A stretch of 64,000 nucleotides of DNA from Photobacterium lutimaris (lineage in GTDB: Bacteria > Pseudomonadota > Gammaproteobacteria > Enterobacterales > Vibrionaceae), in contig NZ_PYMH01000016.1 of NCBI RefSeq assembly GCF_003025555.1, positions 70,161-134,160 of the forward strand, written 5' to 3'. Numbering within the stretch: position 1 is the stretch's first letter; each line of letters starts with the position of its first letter. The position numbers and the translations under genes are program-made. This document shows, in pieces, positions 26,551 through 35,542 of the stretch. The notes below the pieces were generated by a model. It ran no database searches and was not told the origin of the DNA. It was given only the letters and a program-made list of their open reading frames with translations.

Positions 26551-27912
26551 ATGTCCTACGATAAAATTATTAAAAACGGTACCGTTATTCTAGAAAATGA
26601 AGCGATTAAAACAGATGTCGCAATAAAAGACGGTATGATTGCCGCGATTGGCAGTAACTTGGGAGTGGCATCTGAGTATATTGATGCCATTGGCTTAATC
26701 GTGGCACCAGGCATGGTTGATGGTCATGTTCATATCACCGATCCTGGCGGCCCTCGCAGCGAGTGGGAGGGTTATGAAACGGCAACGAAGGCAGCGGCAA
26801 AAGGTGGTGTTACTACCTGTGTTGAAATGCCATTGAATCAGGTACCTGCCACTATTGACCGTGAAACATTGCATATTAAGTATGAAGCAGGTAGGGGGAG
26901 ACTGACGGTTGATGTTGCCTCGTTGGGTGGCCTTGTACCGCATAATATTGATCGCTTGGATGAATTGGCCGAAGAAGGCGTGGTTGGCTATAAATGCTTT
27001 GTATCGACTTGCGGTAATCCAGATCCGACGTCGGGTGACTTCTGTAACGTCAATAATTACCAGCTCTATGAAGGTATGACTGAGCTAGCTCGTTTGGGCA
27101 AGATATTACTAATGCATGCTGAAAATGCAGAGATCTGTGATGGTTTAGGTAAAAAAGCGGTGGCAGAAGGGCGCCTTACCGCGAAAGACTACATCGCCTC
27201 CCGTCCTGTTTTTACTGAGGTTGAAGCTGTTCGCCGGGCGATTTATCTGGCGAAGGAAACCGGTTGTAAGCTCCACCTTTGTCATTTGAGTAGCCCTGAA
27301 GCGATCGAGGAAGTCACTAAGGCTCGTAATGAAGGCCAAGATGTGACCTGTGAATCGTGTGGCCATTATTTTGCCCTTGATGATAATCAGTTTGAAGAAA
27401 TCGGGACCAAGGCCAAGTGCTCTCCTCCGATCCGTGACAAGGATAACCAAGATCGTATGTGGGCTAAGTTGCTAAACGGTGAGATTGATTTCATTACATC
27501 CGATCACTCGCCATGCACGCCAGACCTAAAAGAAGGCGGTATCTTCGATGCGTGGGGGGGGATATCTTCACTGCAAAATAGTGTTGATATTATGTTTGAT
27601 GAAGGGGTGCAGAAGCGTGGTATGGCTTTGACACAGTTCGCTAAACTGATGGCTTCCAACCCCGCAGATCTCTTTGGTTTAGAGCATAAAGGGCGAATTG
27701 CGATTGGTAAAGATGCAGATATCGTAATGATCAAACCAGACTCATCCTATGTACTAACCGCAGACGATCTGGAATATCGTAATAAATTCAGTGCTTATGA
27801 AGGCCGTAATATTGGTGCGCAAGTTGCCAAGACACTGCTTAGAGGTCAAGTTATCTATGATCTTGATATTGGTGTTGTTAACCCATTCCAAGGTGACTTT
27901 GTTACAGTGTAA
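26551..27912 (+). CDS. allB: Allantoinase
   Basis: A 453-residue cyclic amidohydrolase, the same length as E. coli AllB, that opens the hydantoin ring of allantoin to allantoate. The metal site is complete: His59 and His61 (DGHVHITDPG), a lysine for carboxylation at 148 (VGYKCFVSTCG), His189 (LLMHAENA), His245 (LHLCHLSS) and Asp318 (FITSDHSPC). It is second gene after allP, followed by a strong terminator. Confidence 0.96.
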   Translation: MSYDKIIKNGTVILENEAIKTDVAIKDGMIAAIGSNLGVASEYIDAIGLIVAPGMVDGHVHITDPGGPRSEWEGYETATKAAAKGGVTTCVEMPLNQVPATIDRETLHIKYEAGRGRLTVDVASLGGLVPHNIDRLDELAEEGVVGYKCFVSTCGNPDPTSGDFCNVNNYQLYEGMTELARLGKILLMHAENAEICDGLGKKAVAEGRLTAKDYIASRPVFTEVEAVRRAIYLAKETGCKLHLCHLSSPEAIEEVTKARNEGQDVTCESCGHYFALDDNQFEEIGTKAKCSPPIRDKDNQDRMWAKLLNGEIDFITSDHSPCTPDLKEGGIFDAWGGISSLQNSVDIMFDEGVQKRGMALTQFAKLMASNPADLFGLEHKGRIAIGKDADIVMIKPDSSYVLTADDLEYRNKFSAYEGRNIGAQVAKTLLRGQVIYDLDIGVVNPFQGDFVTV

Positions 27913-27935
27913 GCGATTGTTGAAAGAGTCATAAT

Positions 27936-27965
27936 CAAAGGGCAGCCATAGGCTGCCTTTTTTAT
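27936..27965 (+). terminator. Terminator of allP-allB
   Basis: Perfect stem AAAGGGCAGCC-type arm with GGCTGCCTTT, ATA loop, followed by six T's, 25 bp after allB. Confidence 0.9.
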
Positions 27966-28149
27966 TGGTTCGCGATAAGTGGATGCTACAAACGTGAAAT
28001 AAACTAGAGTGAGAGAGCAGGGTCGATAAAAAGGCAAGAGAGAGAATTCTCTACAAGGTAGATATGGGGTCTTACCTATCAAGCATTCACATTTACAAAC
28101 TATGTTTATATAAGGTTTTTATCCACGGTTGTGAGGACAAGGTTAATAC

Positions 28150-28223
28150 TTGAGCATTGAGCATTGAGCATTGAGCATTGAGCATTGAGCATTGAGCATT
28201 GAGCATTGAGCATTGAGCATTGA
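28150..28223. repeat. Tandem repeat of the heptamer TTGAGCA, ten copies
   Basis: Ten perfect head-to-tail copies of TTGAGCA (28150-28219) plus a partial copy TTGA. They lie in a gene-free 520-bp gap between the allB terminator and the terminator of the convergent symporter gene. Perfect repeats of this kind change copy number by slippage (VNTR). Because neither flanking gene starts here, a role in expression is not obvious. The rest of the gap (27966-28371) shows nothing else that I recognise. Confidence 0.95.
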
Positions 28224-28371
28224 TTTTTCCACTATGCGTTGTTGATATAAAAAGAACGATAGAATGATAATCAACTTTAGAAGGGCTACTTAAAGGTTAA
28301 GTTTTGGGAGCTGCTTTTACTGTTAATATCCATAGAAGTAGGCGATAAAAACAGTAGAAATAAGAAATAGT

Positions 28372-28401
28372 AAAGCCAGCAAATAAGGATTTGCTGGCTT
28401 T
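28372..28401 (-). terminator. Terminator of the dicarboxylate/amino-acid symporter gene
   Basis: Perfect 13-bp stem AAAGCCAGCAAAT / ATTTGCTGGCTTT with a 4-base loop, 33 bp after the stop on the minus strand. The following T tract is interrupted (TTTACTATTTCTT). Confidence 0.75.
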
Positions 28402-28434
28402 CATGATTAGAGCTGATTTAAAGTTATTAACTAC

Positions 28435-29706
28435 TTATACTTGTACGTATTCTGCTTTTTTATTGTCGTTGTATACGTCTCGGTCAAACTCCCCCAATTT
28501 GTCAGAAACAAGCATGCCAATCATGACATCAACTGTATTGTTCAGTAATGTTCGGAACATACCAGAGAACCAGTCAATACCGATAAGAATAGCGACACTT
28601 TCCAATGGTAGCCCCATAGAGCTGGCTAGGAAGGTATAAACGATAATCATACCACCAGGTACGACAATGGTGCCCATACACATCAACACAGATAGCAGGA
28701 TAGCCATCCCCATCTGGAACGGTTCAAGGACAATACCTGTCGCCTGACTCATGAAGAAGATAGCCAAGACGTAACACATTACAGCACCATTGGCATTCAT
28801 CGACATAGTAATAGGGCCTGTGAAGTCAGCAACTTTTCGGCTAACACCAAACTTCGTCACTGAGTCTTCCATTTTAGTCGGAAGGCAAATTGCTGAAGAT
28901 GTCGTTGTCATTGACATAATGGACAGCTTGGCAAATTTCTTCGGCATTTTAAAAGGGTTTACTTTTGTGAGCATCGCTGTCATCGGGCCATACATTAGCA
29001 ATAGAATAATATCGCCGATTGCCAGAGCGCCTAAGAACTTAAGCATAGGGATAATGACTTTAAAGCCGATAGCACCAGAAACATTGGCTAATAAGCAGAA
29101 TATACCAATCGGAGCCAGCTTCATTACCATCTTGATGATATTCATAATGACAGCATTAAAACTGACGATAAATTCAGTAATAACTTTATTCCCCGTAGTG
29201 CGGGAATATGATCCCATTGCGAGTCCAAAAATAACGGCAAAGACAATACAAGGTATCATTGCGCCACTGGACATGGAGTCAACAATATTGGTAGAAAAGA
29301 AACCGAGTATTGTATCTTTTATCGATGCGTCGGGGGTTGCGACTGCCGCTGCCGCGCCTTCAATGATTATTCCTTCCCCGGGTTTAATTGTTACGGCGAG
29401 GAATAATCCGACGAAGGCCGAAACAATAGTCATTGATACTATCCATTTGAATGTGTGCAGACTCATCTTTCCTGCACCTTTACTATCAACGTTTCCGATT
29501 GCTGCGGATACAGCTGTCATTACTAGCAGTACGACAGACATCTGGATTAATCGGATGAATATATCACCAATGAATTTTATATTCTCAGCCCATGGTCCGA
29601 CAAATGCACCAAAGGCTATCCCTACTACAGTAGCAATAAGTATTTGATTTGTTAATGATATTGATAGCTTGGGCTTAGGGCTGTTCTCAGCCATACTAAT
29701 TGACAT
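28435..29706 (-). CDS. Dicarboxylate/amino acid:cation symporter (DAACS family)
   Basis: A 423-residue inner-membrane protein with about eight helices and two hairpin loops, as in glutamate/aspartate/C4-dicarboxylate sodium symporters. Family motifs are present in divergent form: SMTTTSSAICLPT for the serine-rich hairpin, SMNANGAVMC where many members have NMDGT, and GIDWFSGMFRTLLN with the substrate-binding Asp and Arg. The ribosome site GAGGGAA lies 8 bases before the ATG. A CysB-like regulator lies upstream on the same strand, 343 bp away. Substrate unknown: an acidic amino acid, dicarboxylate or sulfur-containing amino acid is possible. Confidence 0.85.
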   Translation of the reverse strand: MSISMAENSPKPKLSISLTNQILIATVVGIAFGAFVGPWAENIKFIGDIFIRLIQMSVVLLVMTAVSAAIGNVDSKGAGKMSLHTFKWIVSMTIVSAFVGLFLAVTIKPGEGIIIEGAAAAVATPDASIKDTILGFFSTNIVDSMSSGAMIPCIVFAVIFGLAMGSYSRTTGNKVITEFIVSFNAVIMNIIKMVMKLAPIGIFCLLANVSGAIGFKVIIPMLKFLGALAIGDIILLLMYGPMTAMLTKVNPFKMPKKFAKLSIMSMTTTSSAICLPTKMEDSVTKFGVSRKVADFTGPITMSMNANGAVMCYVLAIFFMSQATGIVLEPFQMGMAILLSVLMCMGTIVVPGGMIIVYTFLASSMGLPLESVAILIGIDWFSGMFRTLLNNTVDVMIGMLVSDKLGEFDRDVYNDNKKAEYVQV

Positions 29707-29983
29707 GTTCGTTCCCTCATTTCAGTTAAATTCCTGATATTAAGGTCTGCAAATGCTTTAGCTCACCATTCAGTGATAAGCATTACAACGGCGCCTGACC
29801 TCTTCTATATCGACTCATCTATCTCATTTCTATTGTGTATCTGGTTGCGATATAGCATAGGTAAAATTGGATTGTTTTTATTTGAACGTGATTAGATAAA
29901 GGTGAAAAGTTAAATTGTTTTATGAAAGGCAGCGAGATCTTTAGAAATGTTTAAATGTTATTGACGGGTATTGGTGGTTTTTT

Positions 29984-30026
29984 ACTTCCATCTTTTTGTA
30001 GATGAAAATTTCAAAAAGATGGAAGT
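29984..30026. repeat. 15-bp inverted repeat between the CysB-like and symporter genes
   Basis: Perfect arms ACTTCCATCTTTTTG / CAAAAAGATGGAAGT around a 13-base loop, 24 bp after the regulator stop. No clean T-run follows on the minus strand, so it is either an unusual transcript end or a regulatory site for the symporter. The remainder of the 343-bp gap (29707-30049) shows no gene. Confidence 0.6.
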
Positions 30027-30049
30027 ATAATATCAGCTAAAAAATAAAA

Positions 30050-31021
30050 TTAATATTCCGGCAACTCAAATTGCTCCGAAATTTTAAGGATTTCGTTATC
30101 CGAACAATGGGCGATATCTTCCATTACCTCACGGGTGAGGTGCGGGCAGAACAGTTCAATGAAATCCAACATGTATTTTTGCAAGAACAGGTTGCGGCTA
30201 TAGCACAGCCATGCATCACAAGCCGGAATGATATCGTTCAGCGGGATGCTGACCAGGTTATCATCAATGACATCCTGAGCAGCGACTTGGGCAATAATGC
30301 CGATACCGTAACCCAGGTTCACATACTTCTTAATCACCTCGACATCCATTACCGTCATGAAGTAATACGGCGTGATCTCTTTTTCCTTGAAGGCCTTGTC
30401 TTGCGATGAGCGTCCGGTAGATCCCGGTTCATAGCTGATCAGCGGATAAGCCCCGATTTTCTCGATGGAGATATCGCGGTCTTTAGCCAGAGGGTGATCT
30501 TTGGGCACAATCAGGCTCAGGTTCCATTTGTAGGCGGGCAGTATGATGATGTCTTTTTCACGTTCGACGTTTTGCGCCAGTATCGAGAAGTCAGACTGGC
30601 CACGCTTTAGGATATGACCGTATTTGTCGAGCTGTGACGTACCAATGTGGAATTTGATTTTCGGGTAGCGCTTAACGAATCGCTCTACCGCTTCAGGAAG
30701 CAGGTAGCGGGCAATGGTATTGGTGGTATAAATGTTCAAAAAGCCTTCTTCTGGCTTGATGTGATCGCGAACAATCGTTTTGATACGGCTCTCTTTTTCC
30801 AGCATATCGATCGCCTCTTCGATGATCTGCTTGCCGATAGGCGTGACCGTACTGATGGATTTGCCTTTGCGCTCAAAAATTTTGACGCCCAATTCTGATT
30901 CAAGCAGCCTGATCTGCTTGCTGACACCCGGCTGGGTGGTAAAGAGGGAATTGGCAGCAACCGAGATATTTAGGTTGTTGTCTATTACCGCCTTGAGGTA
31001 ACGCAGTTGCTGTAATTTCAT
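30050..31021 (-). CDS. LysR-type regulator of the CysB/Cbl group
   Basis: A 323-residue regulator with the MKLQQLRYLKAVIDNNLNIS N-terminus typical of CysB (324 residues) and a helix-turn-helix over about 2-60 (TTQPGVSKQIRLLESELGVKIF). The effector domain keeps CysB-like stretches such as ARYLLPEAVERFVKRYP, YPLISYEPGSTGRS, DVEVIKKYVNLGYGIGII and the C-terminal PHLTREVM. It differs enough from CysB to be a paralogue. Upstream of the symporter on the same strand, so the symporter is a plausible target. The ligand, perhaps a sulfur compound, is inferred only from the family. Confidence 0.85.
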   Translation of the reverse strand: MKLQQLRYLKAVIDNNLNISVAANSLFTTQPGVSKQIRLLESELGVKIFERKGKSISTVTPIGKQIIEEAIDMLEKESRIKTIVRDHIKPEEGFLNIYTTNTIARYLLPEAVERFVKRYPKIKFHIGTSQLDKYGHILKRGQSDFSILAQNVEREKDIIILPAYKWNLSLIVPKDHPLAKDRDISIEKIGAYPLISYEPGSTGRSSQDKAFKEKEITPYYFMTVMDVEVIKKYVNLGYGIGIIAQVAAQDVIDDNLVSIPLNDIIPACDAWLCYSRNLFLQKYMLDFIELFCPHLTREVMEDIAHCSDNEILKISEQFELPEY

Positions 31022-31170
31022 TGCTCTCTCATCATATTCGCAATATTTTCATACCCTTGATTGTGCCTGAATTAACAGAAATCATATATAACAAGTGGTA
31101 ATAATATATTCACTTTCCTTTCGCTGATAGGGGGCGTCTTATGAAGAATCTTTTCTGCGTCGACTATACT

Positions 31171-31455
31171 GCTGAGGTTTAGTTTTCTTGTCTGCGACTC
31201 ATTTATCGTCGCAGCGGTGGCGATAAGCTCTTACTTTGCATAGGCCGTCAGTATCGTATCCAAGAGGGAAAACCATTAATGTGGGTTTTAATGGTGTCGG
31301 TGCCATGTTATTGGATGGTACCGACACAAGAACGGAGTTACACAAAGCTGAAGGACGCAGAATAGGCGGCGTAGAAGGAGTTTGCTGCCGCCCTCATCTT
31401 AAGCTCACTTCAGTTGAGCGATGAAATGGCTGCTGTGTGCAGCCATTTCTCATTT
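31171..31455 (+). ncRNA. Possible small RNA with three hairpins and a terminator
   Basis: A 440-bp gene-poor gap carries, in order, TATACT (31165-31170, possible -10), a TGCGAC/GTCGCA hairpin near 31192-31212, a long hairpin GTGTCGGT / ACCGACAC near 31293-31327, and a strong terminator GAAATGGCTGC / GCAGCCATTTC (31423-31449) followed by a T-rich tract. The terminator serves no annotated plus-strand gene. A 62-codon TTG-started frame covers part of the region but has no ribosome site. A small RNA is the best reading; there is no clear -35. Confidence 0.35.
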
Positions 31456-31461
31456 TCTATT

Positions 31462-31665
31462 TTAGTGGCTTCTTGATATCACCCAAGTAGCCTTGCAGTC
31501 ACCACAGCTGATTTCAGCATCGCTGATGCTCTTGTTGATGATTTGGGTGTTTTCAGAGTCACATTCTGGGCAATGGGTTCTGGTTGGTGGGCAATTTAGT
31601 TCAACACAATGATTCTGGTTGTCCTTAGCTTTAACCATTGGCTGTTTGCAATCTGGGCACAACAT
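31462..31665 (-). CDS. Small zinc-ribbon protein
   Basis: A 67-residue protein with three cysteine pairs: CPDC near the start, CPEC in the middle and CGDC toward the end, plus a lone Cys. At least one zinc ribbon is likely. I start at MLCPDCKQPM with AGGAG 8 bases upstream; a GTG three codons earlier overlaps the ribosome site. Such proteins are often bound to nucleic acid or act as metal-handling accessory factors. No specific function is claimed. Single gene. Confidence 0.7.
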   Translation of the reverse strand: MLCPDCKQPMVKAKDNQNHCVELNCPPTRTHCPECDSENTQIINKSISDAEISCGDCKATWVISRSH

Positions 31666-31742
31666 GAATAACACTCCTTATATCTTTAACTGACTTCTTG
31701 TCAGCTTTGCTGTTATGCGTTTTTATTTCCCTGTTTCTTGTA

Positions 31743-31757
31743 GCACAAAAATTGTGC
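31743..31757. promoter_or_regulatory. Short palindrome upstream of the zinc-ribbon gene
   Basis: GCACAA-AAA-TTGTGC, a perfect 6+3+6 inverted repeat about 78 bp before the zinc-ribbon start, within an otherwise featureless 344-bp gap (31666-32009). Possible operator; no binding protein suggested. Confidence 0.3.
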
Positions 31758-32009
31758 CAACATGGCAGAAATAAAAGACATGCACTGTAATATCACCGTT
31801 GTGATGGTGTGACCAGTCTGTCGGCTGAATTGTTGGTGGTTTGTTGATCGTCATCATGAATAGGCAAAAACAGTGAATAATTTTGCGAACTATTTGCTGT
31901 ATATGTAATTCACATGCAGTAATTCTGTCACCATACGGTTTTTTCCTTGTCTCTATATCGTCAAGTGGTTGAAATGTTTTGCCTATATGTCTACCTCAAC
32001 GGCTTCAAG

Positions 32010-34898
32010 CTACCGCGTGCTCTCTCTTGCCAAATCTGGCTCATTACTGTTTTCTAACATGATTTTCCGCGCGGTATTACGTAGTGCCAGGGTTGCCTGC
32101 CAATCACTTCCTTCTGGGTGAATAGGGGGGCTGATAATGACTTCAATATCTCCCTTGCGGGGAAAGAGTGATTTATCCCTTAAAATGGAGCGGGTGCCTT
32201 TAAGGGTAATGGGCAAGATGGGGAGCTGTTTTTCGACCGCGATCTGAAATGCGCCGAGATGGAACTCATGCAGGCCAGCCATTCGATATAACGTCCCTTC
32301 GGGGAAAATAGTCAGCGGCCATGGACTGTCGGCAAAGGCGGCTAACTGCCTGCTATCGGAGAGGCTTTTCTGGGTATCGAAACGATCGACAAAATGGGTG
32401 CCTAATTTATTGAGGAAAGCACGAGCAAAAAAGTTGCCTTTAAGCTCGGCTTTGGCAACAAACTGATGCTCTTTACCCGTCGCAGCCAGCAGCACAAGTC
32501 CGTCTAGGTAACTGGCATGGTTAGCGATAACCAGATATGGCGAGTCATCGTTAGGGAGGTGTTCGATGCCCTCTATCGTTAGCTTGGTACCTGTTAGCTT
32601 GATGAGTGAGCGGGCGCCCCAGCGAGCGACTGACCAGCAGGCTGATTTCGCCGGTAAGAGCGTGACCAGTAGCCAAACCGGTGGCGTTAATAGTGCCATG
32701 ATAAGCCACATATAGCAGGCAAAGCCCCAGTCGGCAGCAAGTCGTTTGAAGCGTATGAATGCAGGTTTAGCGCTAGACAAGAATAAACGGGTTGCTTGCC
32801 ACCATACCGCTCGTTGTGGGGCATTGAGCTTGTTTTCCTCAAACAATGTTTTACATGCTGAGCGGCGGATTTTGCCACTGGAGGTTTTGGGTACGGTATG
32901 GGGAGGGCAGAGTTCTACCACGTCTGTGGGGATCCCGAGCAGATTGAATGACAGATTTTGTATCTCATCCCTTAGCCGCTGTTTCTTGTGTGCATCTTCA
33001 AGTTTGGTTTCGGCCAATACGACCAGTTGCTCGGTGCCCGTTTTGGGATTGGCACTGGCAAACACCGCAATACAGCCTTTCCGAACCCCCGCTAGCTGGC
33101 TTACGGCCGATTCCAGCTCTTGCGGGTAGATGTTACGGCCAGCTTTGATAATGATGTCCTTGATCCGGCCGGTGAGAAATAGCTCGCCTTCCATGGTCAG
33201 GCCGCGATCACCGGTTCTGAGCCATTCATCATGGTATAGCCCAGCGGTCTTGTCCGGAGAGCGATAGTAACCCGACGTTGATGAAGGGCCTTTGAATTCC
33301 AATTCGCCTTCTTGGTGTTCGGGTAACTCTCGCCCTTGGCTATCGACGATACGGATCTGGTGCCCTGGTAATGGGTGACCTAACCCGATCAGTGGAATAC
33401 TGTGTTCGAGCAGCTCGTTGATATTGTTTGTTTGCCCATACTCAATGGGGCCTGTTTCGATACTGACCGCTTTTCCGGTGTTCATCATGGTTTGCCTTTC
33501 TACCCACTCCACCCGAGGCTTGCGGGTATTGAGAGGGAAGGTTAACCCAACAGAGGACTCTGCCAGCCCATACACCGGGTTCATGGCTTCTGGGGCGAAA
33601 CCATATTTTTGATAACGGCGGCTGAAAGCATCTATAGTGGTCGGGCTGATGGGTTCGGCACCGTTCCAGCAATGCCTTACCGAGGAGAGGTCGAGCCCGT
33701 CCAGATCGTCATCGGCAATTTTGCTGACACATAACTCATAGGCAAAGTTGGGGGCGGCGGTTAGCGTTCCCCGATGGTGGTGAAGCGCCCACAACCAGCG
33801 TTTGGGCTGGGTCAGGAAGTTGAGTGGCGACATAATAACCAAAGGGATAGCATGATAAAGGCTACCAAACCAAGCGCCAATTAACCCCATGTCATGGTAG
33901 ACCGGCAACCAACTGACAAATACATCATCGGACGTTGCGCCGACAGCTTTGCCCATCGCCCGGACATTGGCAAGCAAGTTGGCATGGGTGAGTTTCACCC
34001 CTTTGGGGACGCCAGTACTGCCCGATGTGTATTGCAAGAAGGCTATCTCGTCAGGTTGAGCTTGCCCTGTTGGATGATGCTCGGAAGAGCTGGACTCCGC
34101 GCTGAGGGAGTCGATCTCTTCTGTCGTGACAATATGTTCCAATGCTGGCACATGAAGCTTGAGCAGAGTCGATAGCCCTTTGGCTTGTTCAACGGTGATC
34201 AGTAATTTTGTCTCGGCATTTTGCAGTATTTTACTGTGCCTAACCAAGTGATCTTCAATTTGCGACGGCCTTGCTGGTGGATAAATCGGCACCGGGATCG
34301 CCCTCGAGAATAAAATCCCGAAGAAGCAATAGAAATAGGCATTGCAGGTAGGCAGCATGATCGCCACGGTATCGCCGGGACCGATACCGAGATCTTGCAG
34401 GTGACTGGCGATGAGCTTTGCCTGCTGATAGAGAGTTTGGTAACTGATGGACTCGACATTGACCGCATCTTGATACACATACAGGTGCGGCCGATCACCA
34501 TGTTGTTCGACATGCCAGTGCAGCAGCTCCTGCAATGTCTCGACGTGGTCGGGATAAATAGATGCAGAAGGCAACTCAATTTTATCAGCCGAGGCCTTGA
34601 TAGCCGTTGGGTGCTGTTCGGCATTGAAGATGGCATTGAGTAAGTCACGGGGGGTTTCGATTTCTGCCAGTGTCTGTGTTGGTAGCGTGATGGTAAATTG
34701 CTGCTCGGTGCGTTGGATTAATTCGGCTCTGGCTAAGCTGTCGAGACCCAGATCTTGGTCAAGTGTGCTATCGAGGTAGACGGAACTGCTATCGAAACTG
34801 TCAGGGTTAATTTCGATCGCTAACTCTGTTACCAAGCCAAGTAATGAATGGGCAGCCTGTTTGGGATCGGAGTAGGGTGGTTTGGTTGGGTTTTCCAT
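32010..34898 (-). CDS. ACP - fatty acyl-AMP ligase - acyltransferase fusion protein
   Basis: A 962-residue three-domain protein. (1) Acyl-carrier domain, about 15-95, with the phosphopantetheine serine Ser54 in LGLDSLARAE. (2) Acyl-adenylating domain, about 115-690, with the P-loop YTSGSTGVPKG at 290-300, VSWLPVYHDMGLIG, the NPVYGLAESSVG core and a C-terminal FLTGRIKDIIIKAGRNIYPQ motif; this pattern is like fatty acyl-AMP ligases. (3) PlsC-type acyltransferase, about 770-950, with NHASYLD (H794-X4-D799) and FPEGT (865-869), after a hydrophobic stretch near 710-735. It probably activates a fatty acid, holds it on its own carrier domain and transfers it to a lipid or other acceptor at the membrane. 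The end product is unknown. Intact, single gene. Confidence 0.85.
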   Translation of the reverse strand: MENPTKPPYSDPKQAAHSLLGLVTELAIEINPDSFDSSSVYLDSTLDQDLGLDSLARAELIQRTEQQFTITLPTQTLAEIETPRDLLNAIFNAEQHPTAIKASADKIELPSASIYPDHVETLQELLHWHVEQHGDRPHLYVYQDAVNVESISYQTLYQQAKLIASHLQDLGIGPGDTVAIMLPTCNAYFYCFFGILFSRAIPVPIYPPARPSQIEDHLVRHSKILQNAETKLLITVEQAKGLSTLLKLHVPALEHIVTTEEIDSLSAESSSSEHHPTGQAQPDEIAFLQYTSGSTGVPKGVKLTHANLLANVRAMGKAVGATSDDVFVSWLPVYHDMGLIGAWFGSLYHAIPLVIMSPLNFLTQPKRWLWALHHHRGTLTAAPNFAYELCVSKIADDDLDGLDLSSVRHCWNGAEPISPTTIDAFSRRYQKYGFAPEAMNPVYGLAESSVGLTFPLNTRKPRVEWVERQTMMNTGKAVSIETGPIEYGQTNNINELLEHSIPLIGLGHPLPGHQIRIVDSQGRELPEHQEGELEFKGPSSTSGYYRSPDKTAGLYHDEWLRTGDRGLTMEGELFLTGRIKDIIIKAGRNIYPQELESAVSQLAGVRKGCIAVFASANPKTGTEQLVVLAETKLEDAHKKQRLRDEIQNLSFNLLGIPTDVVELCPPHTVPKTSSGKIRRSACKTLFEENKLNAPQRAVWWQATRLFLSSAKPAFIRFKRLAADWGFACYMWLIMALLTPPVWLLVTLLPAKSACWSVARWGARSLIKLTGTKLTIEGIEHLPNDDSPYLVIANHASYLDGLVLLAATGKEHQFVAKAELKGNFFARAFLNKLGTHFVDRFDTQKSLSDSRQLAAFADSPWPLTIFPEGTLYRMAGLHEFHLGAFQIAVEKQLPILPITLKGTRSILRDKSLFPRKGDIEVIISPPIHPEGSDWQATLALRNTARKIMLENSNEPDLARESTR

Positions 34899-34980
34899 GG
34901 GCTACCCCTTTTTTATTATGATGGGTAAAGTGTAGCCAAACTCCGTATTATTGCTGTTAAATGTATGAAAAAGTGTGGTT

Positions 34981-35358
34981 ATGTGCACATTGGGTATCGA
35001 TGTTCATACGTTATGGCAAAGCCCACCGATACTGTCTCGGTGGGCAGAGCAAGCACGCGATGATCTATGCGTTTTGCGCAATCTGGCTCAGCATAGTCCT
35101 GTTTGCGTCGAGCCATTGAGAAAAGCTTTGTGGCTGGCGACCTGTCAGCATCTCGAACTCTTGGCTGGTACCATCGGAAAATGCGCTGAAATCAGGGCAA
35201 ATCATCAGAATACTACCCGAGTTGCATGGTGTTACAGTGTCGCTTTATACGGTCTATCAGCACAAGGCGTTAATGCCGCGCAAAGTCAGGGCGCTTATCG
35301 ATTTTTTCAAACTACCCCCCTTATCGTCGTTGATATAAAGCTACGTAGTCCGCCATAG
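34981..35358 (+). CDS. Doubtful small protein
   Basis: A 125-codon frame in the 644-bp gap between divergent genes. It begins MCTLGIDVHTLW, is rich in Leu, Ala and Cys and ends LRSPP. No ribosome site stands before the start, and no family is recognised. The composition is not absurd for a real protein, but it may be chance. The rest of the gap (34899-34980 and 35359-35542) should hold the promoters of the flanking genes; AGAGGGA precedes the hydrolase start. Confidence 0.25.
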   Translation: MCTLGIDVHTLWQSPPILSRWAEQARDDLCVLRNLAQHSPVCVEPLRKALWLATCQHLELLAGTIGKCAEIRANHQNTTRVAWCYSVALYGLSAQGVNAAQSQGAYRFFQTTPLIVVDIKLRSPP

Positions 35359-35542
35359 GAATCGCTTTCTTGAAATTGGCTGTTTTGTGATTGTCCTCAA
35401 GTCTATACGCCTTGCTATGGACTAGTTTTTAAGCAATTGATGTCTGCTTTATAAGTCAGGTGCGAGGTAAGTATTGTCCTAGCCGCCTCATTGACATCTC
35501 GCATTAGAAGGATCTCGATAACATACTCAGAGGGACAAACAC

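Noticed and set aside
28150..28223. CRISPR array
   Set aside because: The repeats are seven bases long, contiguous and without spacers; no cas gene is present in the window. It is a simple tandem repeat.
28790..29647. 285-codon open frame antisense to the symporter gene
   Set aside because: It lies wholly inside the symporter gene on the other strand, has no ribosome site and its composition (Ile/Thr/Ser/Pro-rich) is that of a mirrored membrane-protein gene.
31236..31424. 62-codon protein gene ending at the orphan terminator
   Set aside because: It starts with TTG without a ribosome site and has no recognisable features; the region reads better as a structured RNA candidate.
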